The notes: a model not told the origin generated them from the sequence alone. Numbered from the stretch's first letter, positions 6,739-15,177 are shown. The stretch is 64,000 nucleotides of DNA from Actinoplanes flavus (GCF_017592555.1 NZ_JAGFNS010000012.1:1-64000), one strand, 5' to 3'. Translations and numbers: made by a program.

Positions 6739-7418
6739 TGATTCTGCTCGAGAACGTGACGAAGACGTACCCGAAGGCGTCTCGGCCGTCGTTGGACAAT
6801 GTCAGCGTCGGGATCGAGAAGGGTGAGTTCGTCTTCTTCATCGGTCCCTCCGGTTCCGGTAAGTCGACGATCATCAAGCTGCTGCTCCACGAGGTCTCCC
6901 CGACCCGTGGCAAGGTGGTGGTGAATCAGAAGGACGTGACCACGCTGCGGTCCTGGAAGGTTCCCCACTTCCGGCGCTCGATCGGCTGCGTCTTCCAGGA
7001 CTTCCGGCTGCTGCCCAACCGCACGGCGTACGAGAACGTCGCCTTCGCCCTTGAGGTGATCGGCAAGACGAAGGCCGTCGCCCGGCGCGTCGTCCCCGAG
7101 GTGCTGGAGCTGGTCGGCCTCGGCGGCAAGGAGCACCGGTACCCGCATGAGCTCTCCGGTGGTGAGCAGCAGCGTGTCGCGGTGGCCCGCGCCTTCGTGA
7201 ACCGCCCGCTGATCCTGCTGGCCGACGAGCCCACGGGTAACCTCGACCCGGACACCTCGATCGAGATCATGCGCCTGCTGGACCGGATCAACCGGACCGG
7301 TACGACCGTCGTGATGGTCACGCACGACTCCAACATCGTCAACCAGATGCGCCGCCGGGTCATCGAGATCGAGAGCGGCCGGATCGTTCGGGACCAGGCG
7401 CGCGGTGTCTACGGCTAG
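6738..7418 (+). CDS. ftsE: Cell division ATP-binding protein FtsE
   Basis: A 226-residue ABC ATPase. Visible motifs are Walker A (GPSGSGKST), the Q-loop region (VFQDFRLLP), the signature LSGGEQQRVAVARA, Walker B (LLADEPTGNLD) and the switch histidine (VMVTHD). With FtsX it forms the complex that couples ATP hydrolysis at the division site to activation of periplasmic or extracellular murein hydrolases. GTG at 6738 starts the conserved VILLENVTKTYP and sits 8 nt after a TAGACT box; the longer frame is not typical of FtsE. ftsX follows after 66 bp and an M23 hydrolase gene follows ftsX, the usual functional set. Confidence 0.96.
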   Translation: MILLENVTKTYPKASRPSLDNVSVGIEKGEFVFFIGPSGSGKSTIIKLLLHEVSPTRGKVVVNQKDVTTLRSWKVPHFRRSIGCVFQDFRLLPNRTAYENVAFALEVIGKTKAVARRVVPEVLELVGLGGKEHRYPHELSGGEQQRVAVARAFVNRPLILLADEPTGNLDPDTSIEIMRLLDRINRTGTTVVMVTHDSNIVNQMRRRVIEIESGRIVRDQARGVYG

Positions 7419-7484
7419 GCCCGGCTCCGCCCCCCGTACCGAAACTGAAGCAGTGACACGCGGAGTCCTGGAAGGATCCCCCCG

Positions 7485-8360
7485 ATGCGCGTGAAGTACA
7501 TCCTCAACGAGGTCCTGGTGGGCCTGTGGCGCAACGTCACGATGACGATCGCCATGATCATCACCATGTCGGTCTCGTTGACCATGCTGGGCGCCAGCGT
7601 GCTGCTGTACATGCAGGTCGACCAGATGAAGGAGTATTACTACGGCAACATCGAGGTCTCGATCTTCCTGAACGACGACGTCACCGACAGTCAGAAGTTG
7701 GCGATCGACCAGGCCATCGACGGTAGCCCGCTGGTGATCTCGAAGACCTACGAGAGCAAGGAAGACGCTCTCAAGCGGTTCCAGAAGCTCTGGGCCGACA
7801 CGCCCGACTTCGTGAACGCGGTCGGCTCGAACAGCCTGCCGGAGTCGTACCGGGTCAAGCTCAGCAACCCGGAGAAGTACGCCGACTTCGCCAAGGCCGT
7901 CGAGGGCAAGGAGGGCATCCGGCAGATCATCGACCAGCGCGAGTTGCTCGACAAGGTCTTCAAGGTCTTCAACTCGATCCAGGTGATGGCGCTGGTGGTG
8001 GCCGGCTTCATGGCGGTCGCGGCACTCCTGCTGGTGGGTAACACCATCCAGGTGGCGGCGTACAGCAAGCGGCGCGAGGTCGCGGTCATGAAACTGGTCG
8101 GCGCGTCGAACTGGTTCATCCAGTCGCCGTTCGTGCTGGAGGCGGTGGTCGCCGGCCTGATCGGCTCGATCCTCGGCTTCGTGGCGCTGTTCGTCAGCAA
8201 GATCATCGTGCTGGACAACAAGCTCCAGGCGCTGGCCACGATCCTCACGCCGATCCCCAACGGCAACGTGTGGCTGATGCTGCCGCTGCTGGCCGGTGTC
8301 GCCTCGCTGTTCAGCGCGGTCACCGCTTGGGTGACGCTGCGCTTCTACCTCAAGGTCTGA
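7485..8360 (+). CDS. ftsX: Cell division protein FtsX
   Basis: A 291-residue permease-like partner of FtsE with the expected four membrane segments: one near residues 20-42, then a long extracellular loop, then three more after about residue 165 (VMALVVAGFMAVAALLLVG and following). The conserved FtsX/MacB-type core includes SKRREVAVMKLVGAS. FtsX does not transport a substrate; the large extracellular loop binds and regulates murein hydrolases. ATG at 7485 follows GGAAGGAT with suitable spacing. Length is normal for actinobacteria. A strong hairpin terminator (8385-8420) follows. Confidence 0.95.
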   Translation: MRVKYILNEVLVGLWRNVTMTIAMIITMSVSLTMLGASVLLYMQVDQMKEYYYGNIEVSIFLNDDVTDSQKLAIDQAIDGSPLVISKTYESKEDALKRFQKLWADTPDFVNAVGSNSLPESYRVKLSNPEKYADFAKAVEGKEGIRQIIDQRELLDKVFKVFNSIQVMALVVAGFMAVAALLLVGNTIQVAAYSKRREVAVMKLVGASNWFIQSPFVLEAVVAGLIGSILGFVALFVSKIIVLDNKLQALATILTPIPNGNVWLMLPLLAGVASLFSAVTAWVTLRFYLKV

Positions 8361-8384
8361 CGCCACACAAGTACGTGTAAGTCC

Positions 8385-8420
8385 CGATGGCCGCAACCCT
8401 GTCCAGGGTTGCGGCTATCG
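8385..8420 (+). terminator. Hairpin terminator after ftsX
   Basis: Core arms GCCGCAACCCT (8390-8400) and AGGGTTGCGGC (8405-8415), perfect with a GTCC loop and extended outward by CGAT/ATCG. It separates ftsEX from the M23 gene. Confidence 0.8.
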
Positions 8421-8454
8421 GGCGATTTGGGGCTTTCCGGACGATTAGTCGCGG

Positions 8455-8467
8455 TAGCGTGGCGCCG
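8455..8467 (+). promoter_or_regulatory. -10 box of a probable leaderless transcript (M23 gene)
   Basis: TAGCGT (8455-8460) lies 6 nt before the GTG start at 8467. No Shine-Dalgarno sequence is seen. Confidence 0.45.
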
Positions 8468-9708
8468 TGGGGTGTTGCCGACCTGATCGCCTGATCGCCG
8501 CCTGCCTCTGCCTCGTTGCCCTGTTCGGGTTCATGCTGGCGGTGCCGGTGCCCGCCGCGGCTGATCCGGCCGACGACGCGGCCCGCGCCGTCCGTCGTGC
8601 CGAGGCGCTCCTGGAGAACGCCGGCGCCCATGCCCGGGCCGCCGCGAGCAGCCTGGCCCGCGCCACCGCCGCCCTGCCGGCCGTCCAGCGCCGGGTGGCC
8701 ACCGCCCGCGGCGTGGTGATCGCCACCCGGGTCGAGGCGGACACCGCCCGGCGGCAGGCCGACGCCGCCCGGGCCGATCATCAACGGGTCGCCGACGAGT
8801 ACACCGTCGCCGCCGGCCAGGTCGACGCCGCCCGCGAACGGGTCGAGGAGATCGCCCGCGCCAGCTACATGGGCAGCACCTTCAACCGGCTCAACCTGCT
8901 TGCCGGGGCGACCGGGCCGCAGGATCTGATGGACCGCCTCGGGCTGGTCGAACACCTCATGCATCAGGAGCAGGGCGAGGTCCGTACGCTCACCGTGGCC
9001 CGCCGGACCGCCCGGATCGCGCAGGACCGGGCCGGCGCCGCGAAGCGGATCGCCGAGACCGCCGAACAGGCCGCCGTCGACCGGCTCCGGGCCGCGCAGA
9101 ACGCGCAGGCCGCCGCCGTCCGCGCCCAGCAGGACCTCAACCGGGTGGTGCTGGCCCGGCGGACCGCGCTGCAGGCCGCCGAGACACAGCGCGCCGGAGT
9201 GCTGGCGCAGTACCGGGCCGCGGTGCGGGCGGAGAACCGGATCCGTGCCGCCATGCGCGGCTGGGAGAGCCGGGCCGGCGTCGGCAGCCGCTACTCCGGC
9301 GGCCGCCTGCTGATGCCCGTCCACGGCTGGAAGAGCAGCGACTACGGCAACCGTTACGACCCCTACTACCGGGTGTGGCAACTGCATGCCGGCGCCGACT
9401 TCGCGGCCGGCTCGGGCAGCCCGATCCGGGCCGCCGCGTCCGGGCGGGTCATCCAGGCGGGCTGGAACGGCGGCTACGGCCGCTACACGTGCATCAACCA
9501 CGGACGGGTGAACGGACACGGGTTCACCACCTGCTACGCACACCAGTCCCGCATCTATGTCGGGGTCGGCGAGTACGTCCGTCGCGGCGAGATCATCGGC
9601 CGGGTGGGCAGCACCGGCGCCTCCACCGGGGCGCACCTGCACTTCGAGACGCGCTTCGGCGGTGTGCCCCGCAATCCGCTCGTTTACCTGCCCGGCTGCC
9701 TGTGCTGA
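8467..9708 (+). CDS. Secreted murein hydrolase activator/M23 endopeptidase, EnvC-like
   Basis: A 413-residue protein with an N-terminal signal peptide (LIAACLCLVALFGFMLAVPV then AAADPA), a long Ala/Arg/Glu-rich coiled coil (about residues 35-265) and a C-terminal M23 (LytM) domain. The zinc ligands are present: HAGAD (HxxxD) and the HLH of GAHLHFE. It therefore looks like an active endopeptidase cleaving peptidoglycan cross-links, unlike catalytically dead EnvC. Its place directly after ftsEX suggests FtsX controls it through the coiled coil, as for RipC-type proteins of other actinobacteria (inference). GTG at 8467 follows a TAGCGT box by 6 nt. smpB follows after about 50 bp. Confidence 0.9.
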   Translation: MGCCRPDRLIAACLCLVALFGFMLAVPVPAAADPADDAARAVRRAEALLENAGAHARAAASSLARATAALPAVQRRVATARGVVIATRVEADTARRQADAARADHQRVADEYTVAAGQVDAARERVEEIARASYMGSTFNRLNLLAGATGPQDLMDRLGLVEHLMHQEQGEVRTLTVARRTARIAQDRAGAAKRIAETAEQAAVDRLRAAQNAQAAAVRAQQDLNRVVLARRTALQAAETQRAGVLAQYRAAVRAENRIRAAMRGWESRAGVGSRYSGGRLLMPVHGWKSSDYGNRYDPYYRVWQLHAGADFAAGSGSPIRAAASGRVIQAGWNGGYGRYTCINHGRVNGHGFTTCYAHQSRIYVGVGEYVRRGEIIGRVGSTGASTGAHLHFETRFGGVPRNPLVYLPGCLC

Positions 9709-9759
9709 ACCCCGGGTACTCTTTCCGTTCGGGTCCACACGAACGGGAGGTCCGCGGTC

Positions 9760-10236
9760 ATGCCACGCGAACAGGGCCGCAAGCTCGTCGCCTCCAACCG
9801 CAAGGCGCATCACGACTACGCCATCCTGGACACCTACGAGGCCGGCATGGTTCTCACCGGCACCGAGGTGAAATCGCTGCGCGCCGGGCGCGCCTCGCTG
9901 GTCGACGCGTTCGGCCACGAGCGGGAGGGTGAGATCTACCTGCACGGCATGCACATCCCGGAGTACACGCAGGGCACCTGGACCAACCACGAGCCCCGGC
10001 GGCCCCGCAAGCTGCTGCTGCGCCGCGAAGAGATCCACAAGATGCTGGGCAGGCTTCGCGACGACGGCGTCACCCTGGTGCCACTCTCGGTCTATTTCCA
10101 CAACGGGTACGCGAAAGTCGAACTCGGGGTGGCCAAGGGCAAGAAGAGCTACGACAAGCGTCAGGACATGGCCAGCCGGGACGCGCAACGGGAGATCAAC
10201 CGGGCGATGGGCCGCCGTGCGAAGGGGATGGACTGA
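9760..10236 (+). CDS. smpB: SsrA-binding protein SmpB
   Basis: A 158-residue small basic protein, normal length, that binds tmRNA and brings it to stalled ribosomes for trans-translation. Conserved segments include KLVASNRKAHHDYAILDTYEAG, GTEVKSLRAGRASLVDAF, GEIYLHGMHIPEY and the basic tail KGKKSYDKRQDMASRDAQREI. ATG at 9760 follows a CGGGAGG ribosome-binding site. Its partner RNA gene ssrA lies 0.8 kb downstream, a classic pairing, with a CBM2 protein gene inserted between them. Confidence 0.97.
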   Translation: MPREQGRKLVASNRKAHHDYAILDTYEAGMVLTGTEVKSLRAGRASLVDAFGHEREGEIYLHGMHIPEYTQGTWTNHEPRRPRKLLLRREEIHKMLGRLRDDGVTLVPLSVYFHNGYAKVELGVAKGKKSYDKRQDMASRDAQREINRAMGRRAKGMD

Positions 10237-10328
10237 CGGGGTATTCTGCCCGGCCAGGCTTATTGATCATCCACCGTTGATCATCACCTGTCGCTGATCT
10301 TCCGCTACCCCGAGGGAGACCCGCCCCG

Positions 10329-11036
10329 TTGTCGAAGCACGCCGCACGTCAGTTCATCCTGGCCCGATCCGTCCTCGGTCTGGCCGCCGCCGTCCTGCTC
10401 GCCCTGGTCGGCTGGATCGCGTTCCGCTCGGGTGGCTCCGCCGAGGCGGGTGATCCGCGGCTGGTCCTGCCGACCGCCGATCTCCAGGCAGCCGAGGGCT
10501 CGCTGCCCGCCACCAGCCCGACAACCGAGTCGACGCCAGCGTCGTCCCCGTCCTCGACGTCGCCGTCGCCGTCCGTGTCACGGTCGGCTTCGGCTTCGGT
10601 TTCGCCCTCCGCATCGCCGACACCGTCCCGGTCGGCGTCCACCTCGGCCAAACCCTCGCCGTCGAAGAGCACCGGACGGCCCAGCCCGACGCCGTCGCGC
10701 ACCAGCTCCACCCCGGCCGCCTCCGATCTGTCGGTCAGCTACTCCACCAGCGCCTCCTGGCGGGACGGGTTCATCGCCGCGCTGCGGGTCACCAACAACG
10801 GCACGGCGGCACGGGACTGGACCGTCACCCTGTCCTACCCCTCCGGCAGCGGGCTCGAACTGCGCGGCGCCTGGAACGCCACGGCCAGCCTCAGCGGCAA
10901 CACCGTCACCCTGCGCGGGAAGTCGCTCGCCGGCGGGTCCTCGATCAGCGTCGGCTTCCAGGCCGAGAAAGACCTGAGGGATCTGGTGAAGCCGGTCACC
11001 TGTGCCATCGGTGGCGGCAGTTGCCGGGTGAGCTAA
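10329..11036 (+). CDS. Membrane-anchored or secreted protein with C-terminal CBM2 cellulose-binding domain
   Basis: A 235-residue protein. Residues about 10-32 form a hydrophobic signal/anchor (SVLGLAAAVLLALVGWIAF). Residues 60-130 are a Ser/Thr/Pro linker. The last 100 residues or so are a family 2 carbohydrate-binding module (SYSTSASWRDGFIAALRVTN, WNATASLSGNTVTLRG, and a final Cys pair). No catalytic domain is present, so it probably displays a cellulose/chitin-binding module on the surface. TTG at 10329 is used because GAGGGAG precedes it. Its location between smpB and ssrA is unusual. Confidence 0.8.
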   Translation: MSKHAARQFILARSVLGLAAAVLLALVGWIAFRSGGSAEAGDPRLVLPTADLQAAEGSLPATSPTTESTPASSPSSTSPSPSVSRSASASVSPSASPTPSRSASTSAKPSPSKSTGRPSPTPSRTSSTPAASDLSVSYSTSASWRDGFIAALRVTNNGTAARDWTVTLSYPSGSGLELRGAWNATASLSGNTVTLRGKSLAGGSSISVGFQAEKDLRDLVKPVTCAIGGGSCRVS

Positions 11037-11061
11037 GATTGCGAGGCTGTGACATGGACAT

Positions 11062-11440
11062 GGGGGTGACTGGTTTCGACTTCGTACGTGGAGACAGGGG
11101 AAGCGAGCCGAGGAAGCCGACGTCGTCTCGAGAATCGGTCGTCGGAAACCTATAAGCGCCAACGATAAGTTTGACGCTGACCAGTACGCTCTCGCCGCCT
11201 GAGGCAAGTAGCGTGGTCTGTCGGTCTGGGAGCGCCTCCGTCCCAGCTGCCGGCATCAGCTAGGAGGCTGGCCAATGGGTCCCGGTCACGGGGACCTTGC
11301 GGCGAGATCAATCAGTGACTGGGCCCGTCGTCCGAACTTGCTCACGTGAGTCGGAGGGCCGAGTAGGGACATAGTGAGCTGCGCTCGGAGAAGCCCTGAC
11401 AAAGCAACGAAGGACCCGGGTTCGATTCCCGGCACCTCCA
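11062..11440 (+). ncRNA. ssrA: Transfer-messenger RNA (tmRNA)
   Basis: The 5' end GGGGGTGACTGGTTTCGAC and the 3' end GGTTCGATTCCCGGCACCTC form the tRNA-like half: GGGGGTG pairs with CACCTCC (G-T wobble at pair 3), discriminator A at 11440, and a canonical T-loop. The encoded tag reads ANDKFDADQYALAA (codons 11158-11199, stop TGA 11200-11202), ending in the ALAA protease signal typical of actinobacteria. CCA is not encoded. It rescues stalled ribosomes together with SmpB, encoded at 9760-10236. Ends are accurate to a few bases. Confidence 0.95.
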
Positions 11441-11531
11441 CTGCAAGATCATCGGCCGCGTCACCCGCTCGGGTGGCGCGGCCGAAGTCGTTCTGCTTCC
11501 GATACGAGCGGGTCCTGCCGAGCGTGCGGGC

Positions 11532-12650
11532 ATGCCATCGAGAAGGTTTTATGATCTTGAAGTGCCGAAGAACGACGAGGCGTTGGGCCGCCTGATCGCC
11601 AACGAGAACAGTGCCAGTGATCTGCTGGCGTTTCTGTTCGAGCGGGATCCGGCGCCGCTGGTCCGGGTGCTGGGGCTGCCGGACGCGGAGTACCGAGTCC
11701 GGCGTGAGGGCAAGGCCGCGCGGAGCCGGTTCGACCTGGTCGTGTACCGGGCGGACCATCCGGTGGCGGTGCTGGAGTTGAAGGGCGCGTCGACCGAGCA
11801 CGGGGATCAGCTCGACCGGTATCGGGCTTGGGCGGAGAAGTATCAGGCGGCCCTCTTCTACTGCACTCTGGATCGTGGCGATGTGCCGCCGGATCCGTGG
11901 CGGGCGGTCGGGCTCGTCGAGCTCTACGGGGCGTGGCGTGACAGCACCGATCCGCACGCAGCCTGGCTCGGCGGGGAGATCGCCGGGCTGTTCGCGAGCT
12001 GGGACCAGCAGGCCGAGGGTGTCATCGGTGAGTCCCGGGGCTGGTACGTGCCCGACCTCGTCACCCGCCGTGTCGCTCTCGACCTCGACCGGGTGCTGCG
12101 GGAGCGGGACGGGGAGGCCGAGGCGACCCGCACGAACCCCGGCAATCCGATGTTCCTGGCCTGGCGTCGGCATCCGAACGGCGACCCGCACGCGTGGATC
12201 GGTGTGGACGTGCGCTCCGAGGGCCGAAAGGCCCCGGCGGCCCGGTGGCTGTTCCGGCCGTGTGTACAGGTCGACGTGGGCGAGGGTACCGCTGTCGAGG
12301 CCCGGCGGAAGGCGCACGACCTGGCTGTGGCGCTGCTGCCGGCCCTGGTGCTGCCGGCGATCCAGCGGATGCTCGTCGAGCGGGGCCGACCGGAGCTAGG
12401 CCAGGCGCTGTCCGCGAACGAACACGGTGGCCTGGCCCGGCCCGCTGACGCCGCCGTGCTGGACGAGTTCCGCGACGGCGACCTCACCGGCTTGCATCCG
12501 GTGTTCCGCAACGACTGGAACCGGCGGCTTGCGACCCAGCTGACCCTGGACGTCGCGAGGGTGGACCGGTTTCAGGTGGCCGATCTCACCCTCGCGGTGC
12601 TGGATCACCTGGTGGCGTCAGCCCGGGAGCTTGTCGCCGATCAGGGCTAG
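11532..12650 (+). CDS. PD-(D/E)XK superfamily nuclease-like protein
   Basis: A 372-residue soluble protein. Near residues 66-90 the pattern RFDLVVYR...AVLELKG gives Asp68, Glu82 and Lys84, the D-x13-ExK signature of PD-(D/E)XK nucleases, preceded by a short helical region with a conserved Glu. The rest has no recognised domain. Such stand-alone proteins occur in mobile or defence loci; the substrate is unknown. It starts 92 bp after the tmRNA 3' end, a classic integration site for genomic islands, and is followed by a broken gene and a toxin-antitoxin pair. The ribosome-binding site is weak, so the ATG at 11532 is moderately sure. Confidence 0.65.
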   Translation: MPSRRFYDLEVPKNDEALGRLIANENSASDLLAFLFERDPAPLVRVLGLPDAEYRVRREGKAARSRFDLVVYRADHPVAVLELKGASTEHGDQLDRYRAWAEKYQAALFYCTLDRGDVPPDPWRAVGLVELYGAWRDSTDPHAAWLGGEIAGLFASWDQQAEGVIGESRGWYVPDLVTRRVALDLDRVLRERDGEAEATRTNPGNPMFLAWRRHPNGDPHAWIGVDVRSEGRKAPAARWLFRPCVQVDVGEGTAVEARRKAHDLAVALLPALVLPAIQRMLVERGRPELGQALSANEHGGLARPADAAVLDEFRDGDLTGLHPVFRNDWNRRLATQLTLDVARVDRFQVADLTLAVLDHLVASARELVADQG

Positions 12651-12938
12651 GCACTGGATGGCGGCCAGGCCCGTACTGGGCTGAGGCGTTGGCGGAGAAC
12701 CCGGCCTCGTCGACCGGCTCGAGCACGGCCGGCCCTCGACGCGGGTGCCGGCCCAGTTCTGGTTGCGCGGATAGCCGGCGTGCCCGTCGTAGCACTCCTG
12801 CCAGGCTCGGATGGCGAGCGCCGGGTTGCCCGCCTTCACCGCGGCGTAGGCGGTCTGGTGGGAGTGCGCCTGCCGCGGGTTCTGGCTGCCGAACGCGGCA
12901 CCGGTCTCGGTGAAGGTGGTGGCGTTGCGGTGACCCCA
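12618..12938 (-). pseudogene. Remnant of an actinobacterial regulator (C-terminal TPR-like part), frameshifted
   Basis: Two frames must be joined to read a familiar C-terminus found in actinobacterial HTH/TPR-type regulators: AAVKAGNPALAIRAWQECYDG, then GPAVLEPVDEAGFSANASAQYG, then LAAIQCLALIGD. One C appears lost in a GGGCCGGCC context and one G gained in TACGGGCC about 68 nt later, so the two shifts compensate. Both are homopolymer indels, so sequencing error is possible. The gene also lacks its N-terminal part, which is cut by the vapC-type gene, so it is a pseudogene in any case. Confidence 0.6.
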
Positions 12939-12954
12939 CGTGGCGGTGGGTGCG

Positions 12955-13329
12955 TCAGGCGGGTAGGACGGGCACGTCGTATTTGTGGATGTGCGCGTCA
13001 CGCGTGACCAGGGTCAGGTGTTCTACCTTGGCCTGGGCGATGAGCATCCGATCGAACGGGTCTCGGTGGATCAGCGGGAGCCGTCCTGCGACGATGCCGT
13101 GCTCGGCGGTGATGTTCAGGTGCCGGAAGCCGCTGTCGCGGATGCGTTCAGGGAGATCGGCTGGCTTCTCGAGTTTGCCGAGCGACTGCTTGATGGCTAC
13201 TTCCCAAATCGTCGCCGGGCTGATGTAGACGTCCGGTTCATGATCGAGGCGTTCCTTGATCTCAGCGGAAAGCGTGGGGTCGTCCGTGAGCCACCACAGC
13301 ACGACGTGCGTGTCGAGGAGCAGGCTCAT
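12955..13329 (-). CDS. PIN-domain ribonuclease toxin, VapC family
   Basis: A 124-residue PIN-domain protein. It starts with MSLLLDTHVVLWWL, giving the first catalytic Asp. It also has the conserved Glu in ISPATIWEVAIK and the later acidic residues in RDPFDRMLIAQA and LVTRDAHI. This matches COG3744-type VapC toxins that cleave RNA and arrest growth. It overlaps the upstream antitoxin gene by 4 bp (ATGA-type), so the two are translationally coupled. Length is normal and all catalytic residues appear intact. Confidence 0.92.
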   Translation of the reverse strand: MSLLLDTHVVLWWLTDDPTLSAEIKERLDHEPDVYISPATIWEVAIKQSLGKLEKPADLPERIRDSGFRHLNITAEHGIVAGRLPLIHRDPFDRMLIAQAKVEHLTLVTRDAHIHKYDVPVLPA

Positions 13330-13577
13330 CCGAGGCCGAAATCCCGCGCGATCGACTCGTTCACCTCGGCGGAGTCCCAGTCGTCTGCCACGACGAGTTG
13401 TCCGGCGAGGGAGCCTCTGCCGACCCTGTCAACTCTGCGGTTGAGTGGAATCACCTTGGCGACGGGTGTGCCGGCCCGGCTGATGATGATCTCTTCGCCG
13501 TGCTCGACGCGGTCGATGATCCGCGAGAGGTTCGTTTTCGCGTCGTGGATGTTGAACTGCGCGGCTGCTTCGGACAT
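13326..13577 (-). CDS. Antitoxin, Phd/YefM family
   Basis: An 83-residue antitoxin. The N-terminal Phd/YefM fold is visible as FNIHDAKTNLSRIIDRVEHGEEIIISRAGTPVAKVIPL, with the acidic C-terminal toxin-binding tail DDWDSAEVNESIARDFGLG. It is expected to neutralise the co-encoded PIN toxin and repress their shared promoter. ATG at 13577 follows a strong AAGGAGG. The pair sits in the patch next to tmRNA, consistent with mobile or stabilising DNA. Confidence 0.92.
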   Translation of the reverse strand: MSEAAAQFNIHDAKTNLSRIIDRVEHGEEIIISRAGTPVAKVIPLNRRVDRVGRGSLAGQLVVADDWDSAEVNESIARDFGLG

Positions 13578-14129
13578 GACGACCTCCTTAGCTAAGAGGT
13601 TAGCCCGGTATCGGAGTGCTGGGTGGGGTTCGGTCGGTTATCTGTCGACGGTCGCCCGCGGTTGTTCGACCTGCGCGCCGAGGTTCAAGTAGGCGGTCAT
13701 CAGCTCCACCCTCTGGCGGCCCCGGTTTGCGAAAGCGAACCGGGGGCCGTTTCCCTTCTGCCCGGAGGTCGAGGCCTCAGACGCCCCGCGTCACGGTGGA
13801 CCGGCCGGGTCGGTGGGTGCGTGGAGGGCGCTGCCGATTCTGGGTGTCGAGGGAACTCGAGGCCGATCCATGCTGCGGCCGGTGGCGACGGATCGACGTC
13901 TATCGTGATCGCTTGCCTGGTGGCCATGGGGGCTCAACCGAGCGCCGTGACCCGGGCGAAGGTCAAGGTGCACACCCGGTGATCGGCGGCCGGAAGGTCC
14001 GGATCCGGTGGGAGCGGCGCGGCGATGGCAACGTCTGCGGCTCCGGCTCGCACCCGACCACGGTGAACGTGCCAAGCACCGGAACGAAGCGGCTGAACCT
14101 GACGATCGGCTGATGAGCCGGTAAACGGA
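13578..14129. other. Gene-poor stretch, possible decayed gene
   Basis: About 550 bases between the antitoxin start and the strong hairpin at 14130. The only hint of coding is a short segment on the plus strand near 13900-14113 whose best reading (VIACLVAMGAQPSAV..., then VIGGRKVRIRWERRGDGN...) needs a change of frame near 13975. No ribosome-binding site or family is recognised. It may be a decayed gene whose terminator is the 14130 hairpin. Confidence 0.35.
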
Positions 14130-14168
14130 AAGCGGCCCGGTTCACGAAAAGCGTGAACCGGGCCGCTT
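14130..14168 (+). terminator. Strong hairpin, likely bidirectional terminator
   Basis: Perfect 16-bp arms AAGCGGCCCGGTTCAC (14130-14145) and GTGAACCGGGCCGCTT (14153-14168) with a 7-nt loop. No intact gene ends immediately before it. Confidence 0.75.
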
Positions 14169-14544
14169 CGTCATATTCGTTCCCGGGCCGATCCCCCGGA
14201 AACCCCATGGCGACTCCGCCGTTCAGGCAGTCGCTGTTCGTTCGAACCCGATCGGGTGGCGGCGTGAGTAGGCTCGGCGGAGCAATCCAGGCGGTGGCCG
14301 GTCTGAGTCACCGGATCATTTACAAGATCACCGGACTGCCCGCGAAGCCGAAAAGCGACCCGTTATTCACCTTGTCAGCGGTGGTCGCGGGCGGGCGGCG
14401 ACAGGCCCACGCGGCCTTTTCATGGAACCGGATCGAGGTCGCGGCCGTAGCCGCCCAATTTCGCGGGACCATCGCATTCGTCGAGACAGCGAAGTGTCCG
14501 GCTATTCAACAATTTTTGGCGCATGCAGTGAATGGGAGGATCCC
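14169..14544. other. Upstream region of the DUF4360 cluster
   Basis: 376 bases with no convincing gene; an open plus-strand frame across it would have to start inside the preceding terminator. It probably carries the promoter of the first DUF4360 gene, but I cannot pick out a clear -35/-10 pair. Confidence 0.4.
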
Positions 14545-15147
14545 ATGTTCGGGTTGAGAAGGGTGATGGCGGCCGCGGTCGCCGGAGTGCTGCTGACCGT
14601 GTCGCTGATCCCTTCGGTGGCGCAGGCGCGGCCTCGGCTGGTGGACCCCGTCGTCACCCTGAACGTCAAGGCTGTCAACGGCAGCGGTTGCCCGGAGTCG
14701 TCGAGCGTCACCACCGACGTGCCGGACAAGACGGCGTTCTCCGTGAGCTTCAGCAAGTTCAAGGTGACCGGCAGCAGTTACAAGAACTGCAATGTCGTGA
14801 TCATCGTCGGCATTCCTGCGGGCTGGACGTATTCGGTGTACGAGGTCTTCAATCGGGGCTACGCCGTTCTCGACAAGGGCGCGTCCGGCCGGATCATCAT
14901 GAATTCGTGGTTCACCGGTTTCCCGTGGACCCTGCGCGCGGACCAGACTTTCAACGGGGCGTACGACGACTTCTGGCAGACGAACAGTGCCGCCAGCGCG
15001 CTGATCTTCGCCCCCTGCGGCACGTCGGCCAACCTGATTCTCAACACCACACTGCGGGTCGCCGGGCCCGCGACGAGTTCGATGGAGTTGTTCGCTCAGG
15101 ACGCCCGCGTGTCGACCATATTCCATTTGAAATGGAAGCAGTGCTGA
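14545..15147 (+). CDS. Secreted DUF4360 protein, tandem copy 1
   Basis: A 200-residue protein with a Sec signal peptide (MAAAVAGVLLTVSLIPSVAQA) and a single DUF4360 domain. The domain shows the family pattern GSGCPESS near the N-terminus, YKNCNVVIIVGIPAGWTYSV, a central WFTGFPW segment, APCGTSANLILNTTLRV and the C-terminal W-x-x-C. Four Cys probably form two disulfides. The family occurs in secreted proteins of actinobacteria and fungi; its function is unknown. ATG at 14545 follows GGGAGGATCCC. It is the first of three same-strand paralogues with short gaps, probably co-transcribed. Confidence 0.85.
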   Translation: MFGLRRVMAAAVAGVLLTVSLIPSVAQARPRLVDPVVTLNVKAVNGSGCPESSSVTTDVPDKTAFSVSFSKFKVTGSSYKNCNVVIIVGIPAGWTYSVYEVFNRGYAVLDKGASGRIIMNSWFTGFPWTLRADQTFNGAYDDFWQTNSAASALIFAPCGTSANLILNTTLRVAGPATSSMELFAQDARVSTIFHLKWKQC

Positions 15148-15177
15148 TTCCACAACATCACGATAAAGGGAGTTCTC

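Noticed and set aside
6714..8396. Very long open frame on the minus strand opposite ftsE-ftsX, and similar ones at 4908-6275 and 8350-10188
   Set aside because: These are shadows of real genes caused by high third-position GC; their translations are His/Arg/Asp/Val-rich with no domains, while the plus-strand genes are strongly conserved.
11062..11440. Short minus-strand frames across the tmRNA
   Set aside because: The tmRNA structure and tag peptide fully explain this region.
14153..14557. Open frame upstream of the first DUF4360 gene
   Set aside because: It starts inside a perfect terminator hairpin and overlaps the DUF4360 start; no family or ribosome-binding site.
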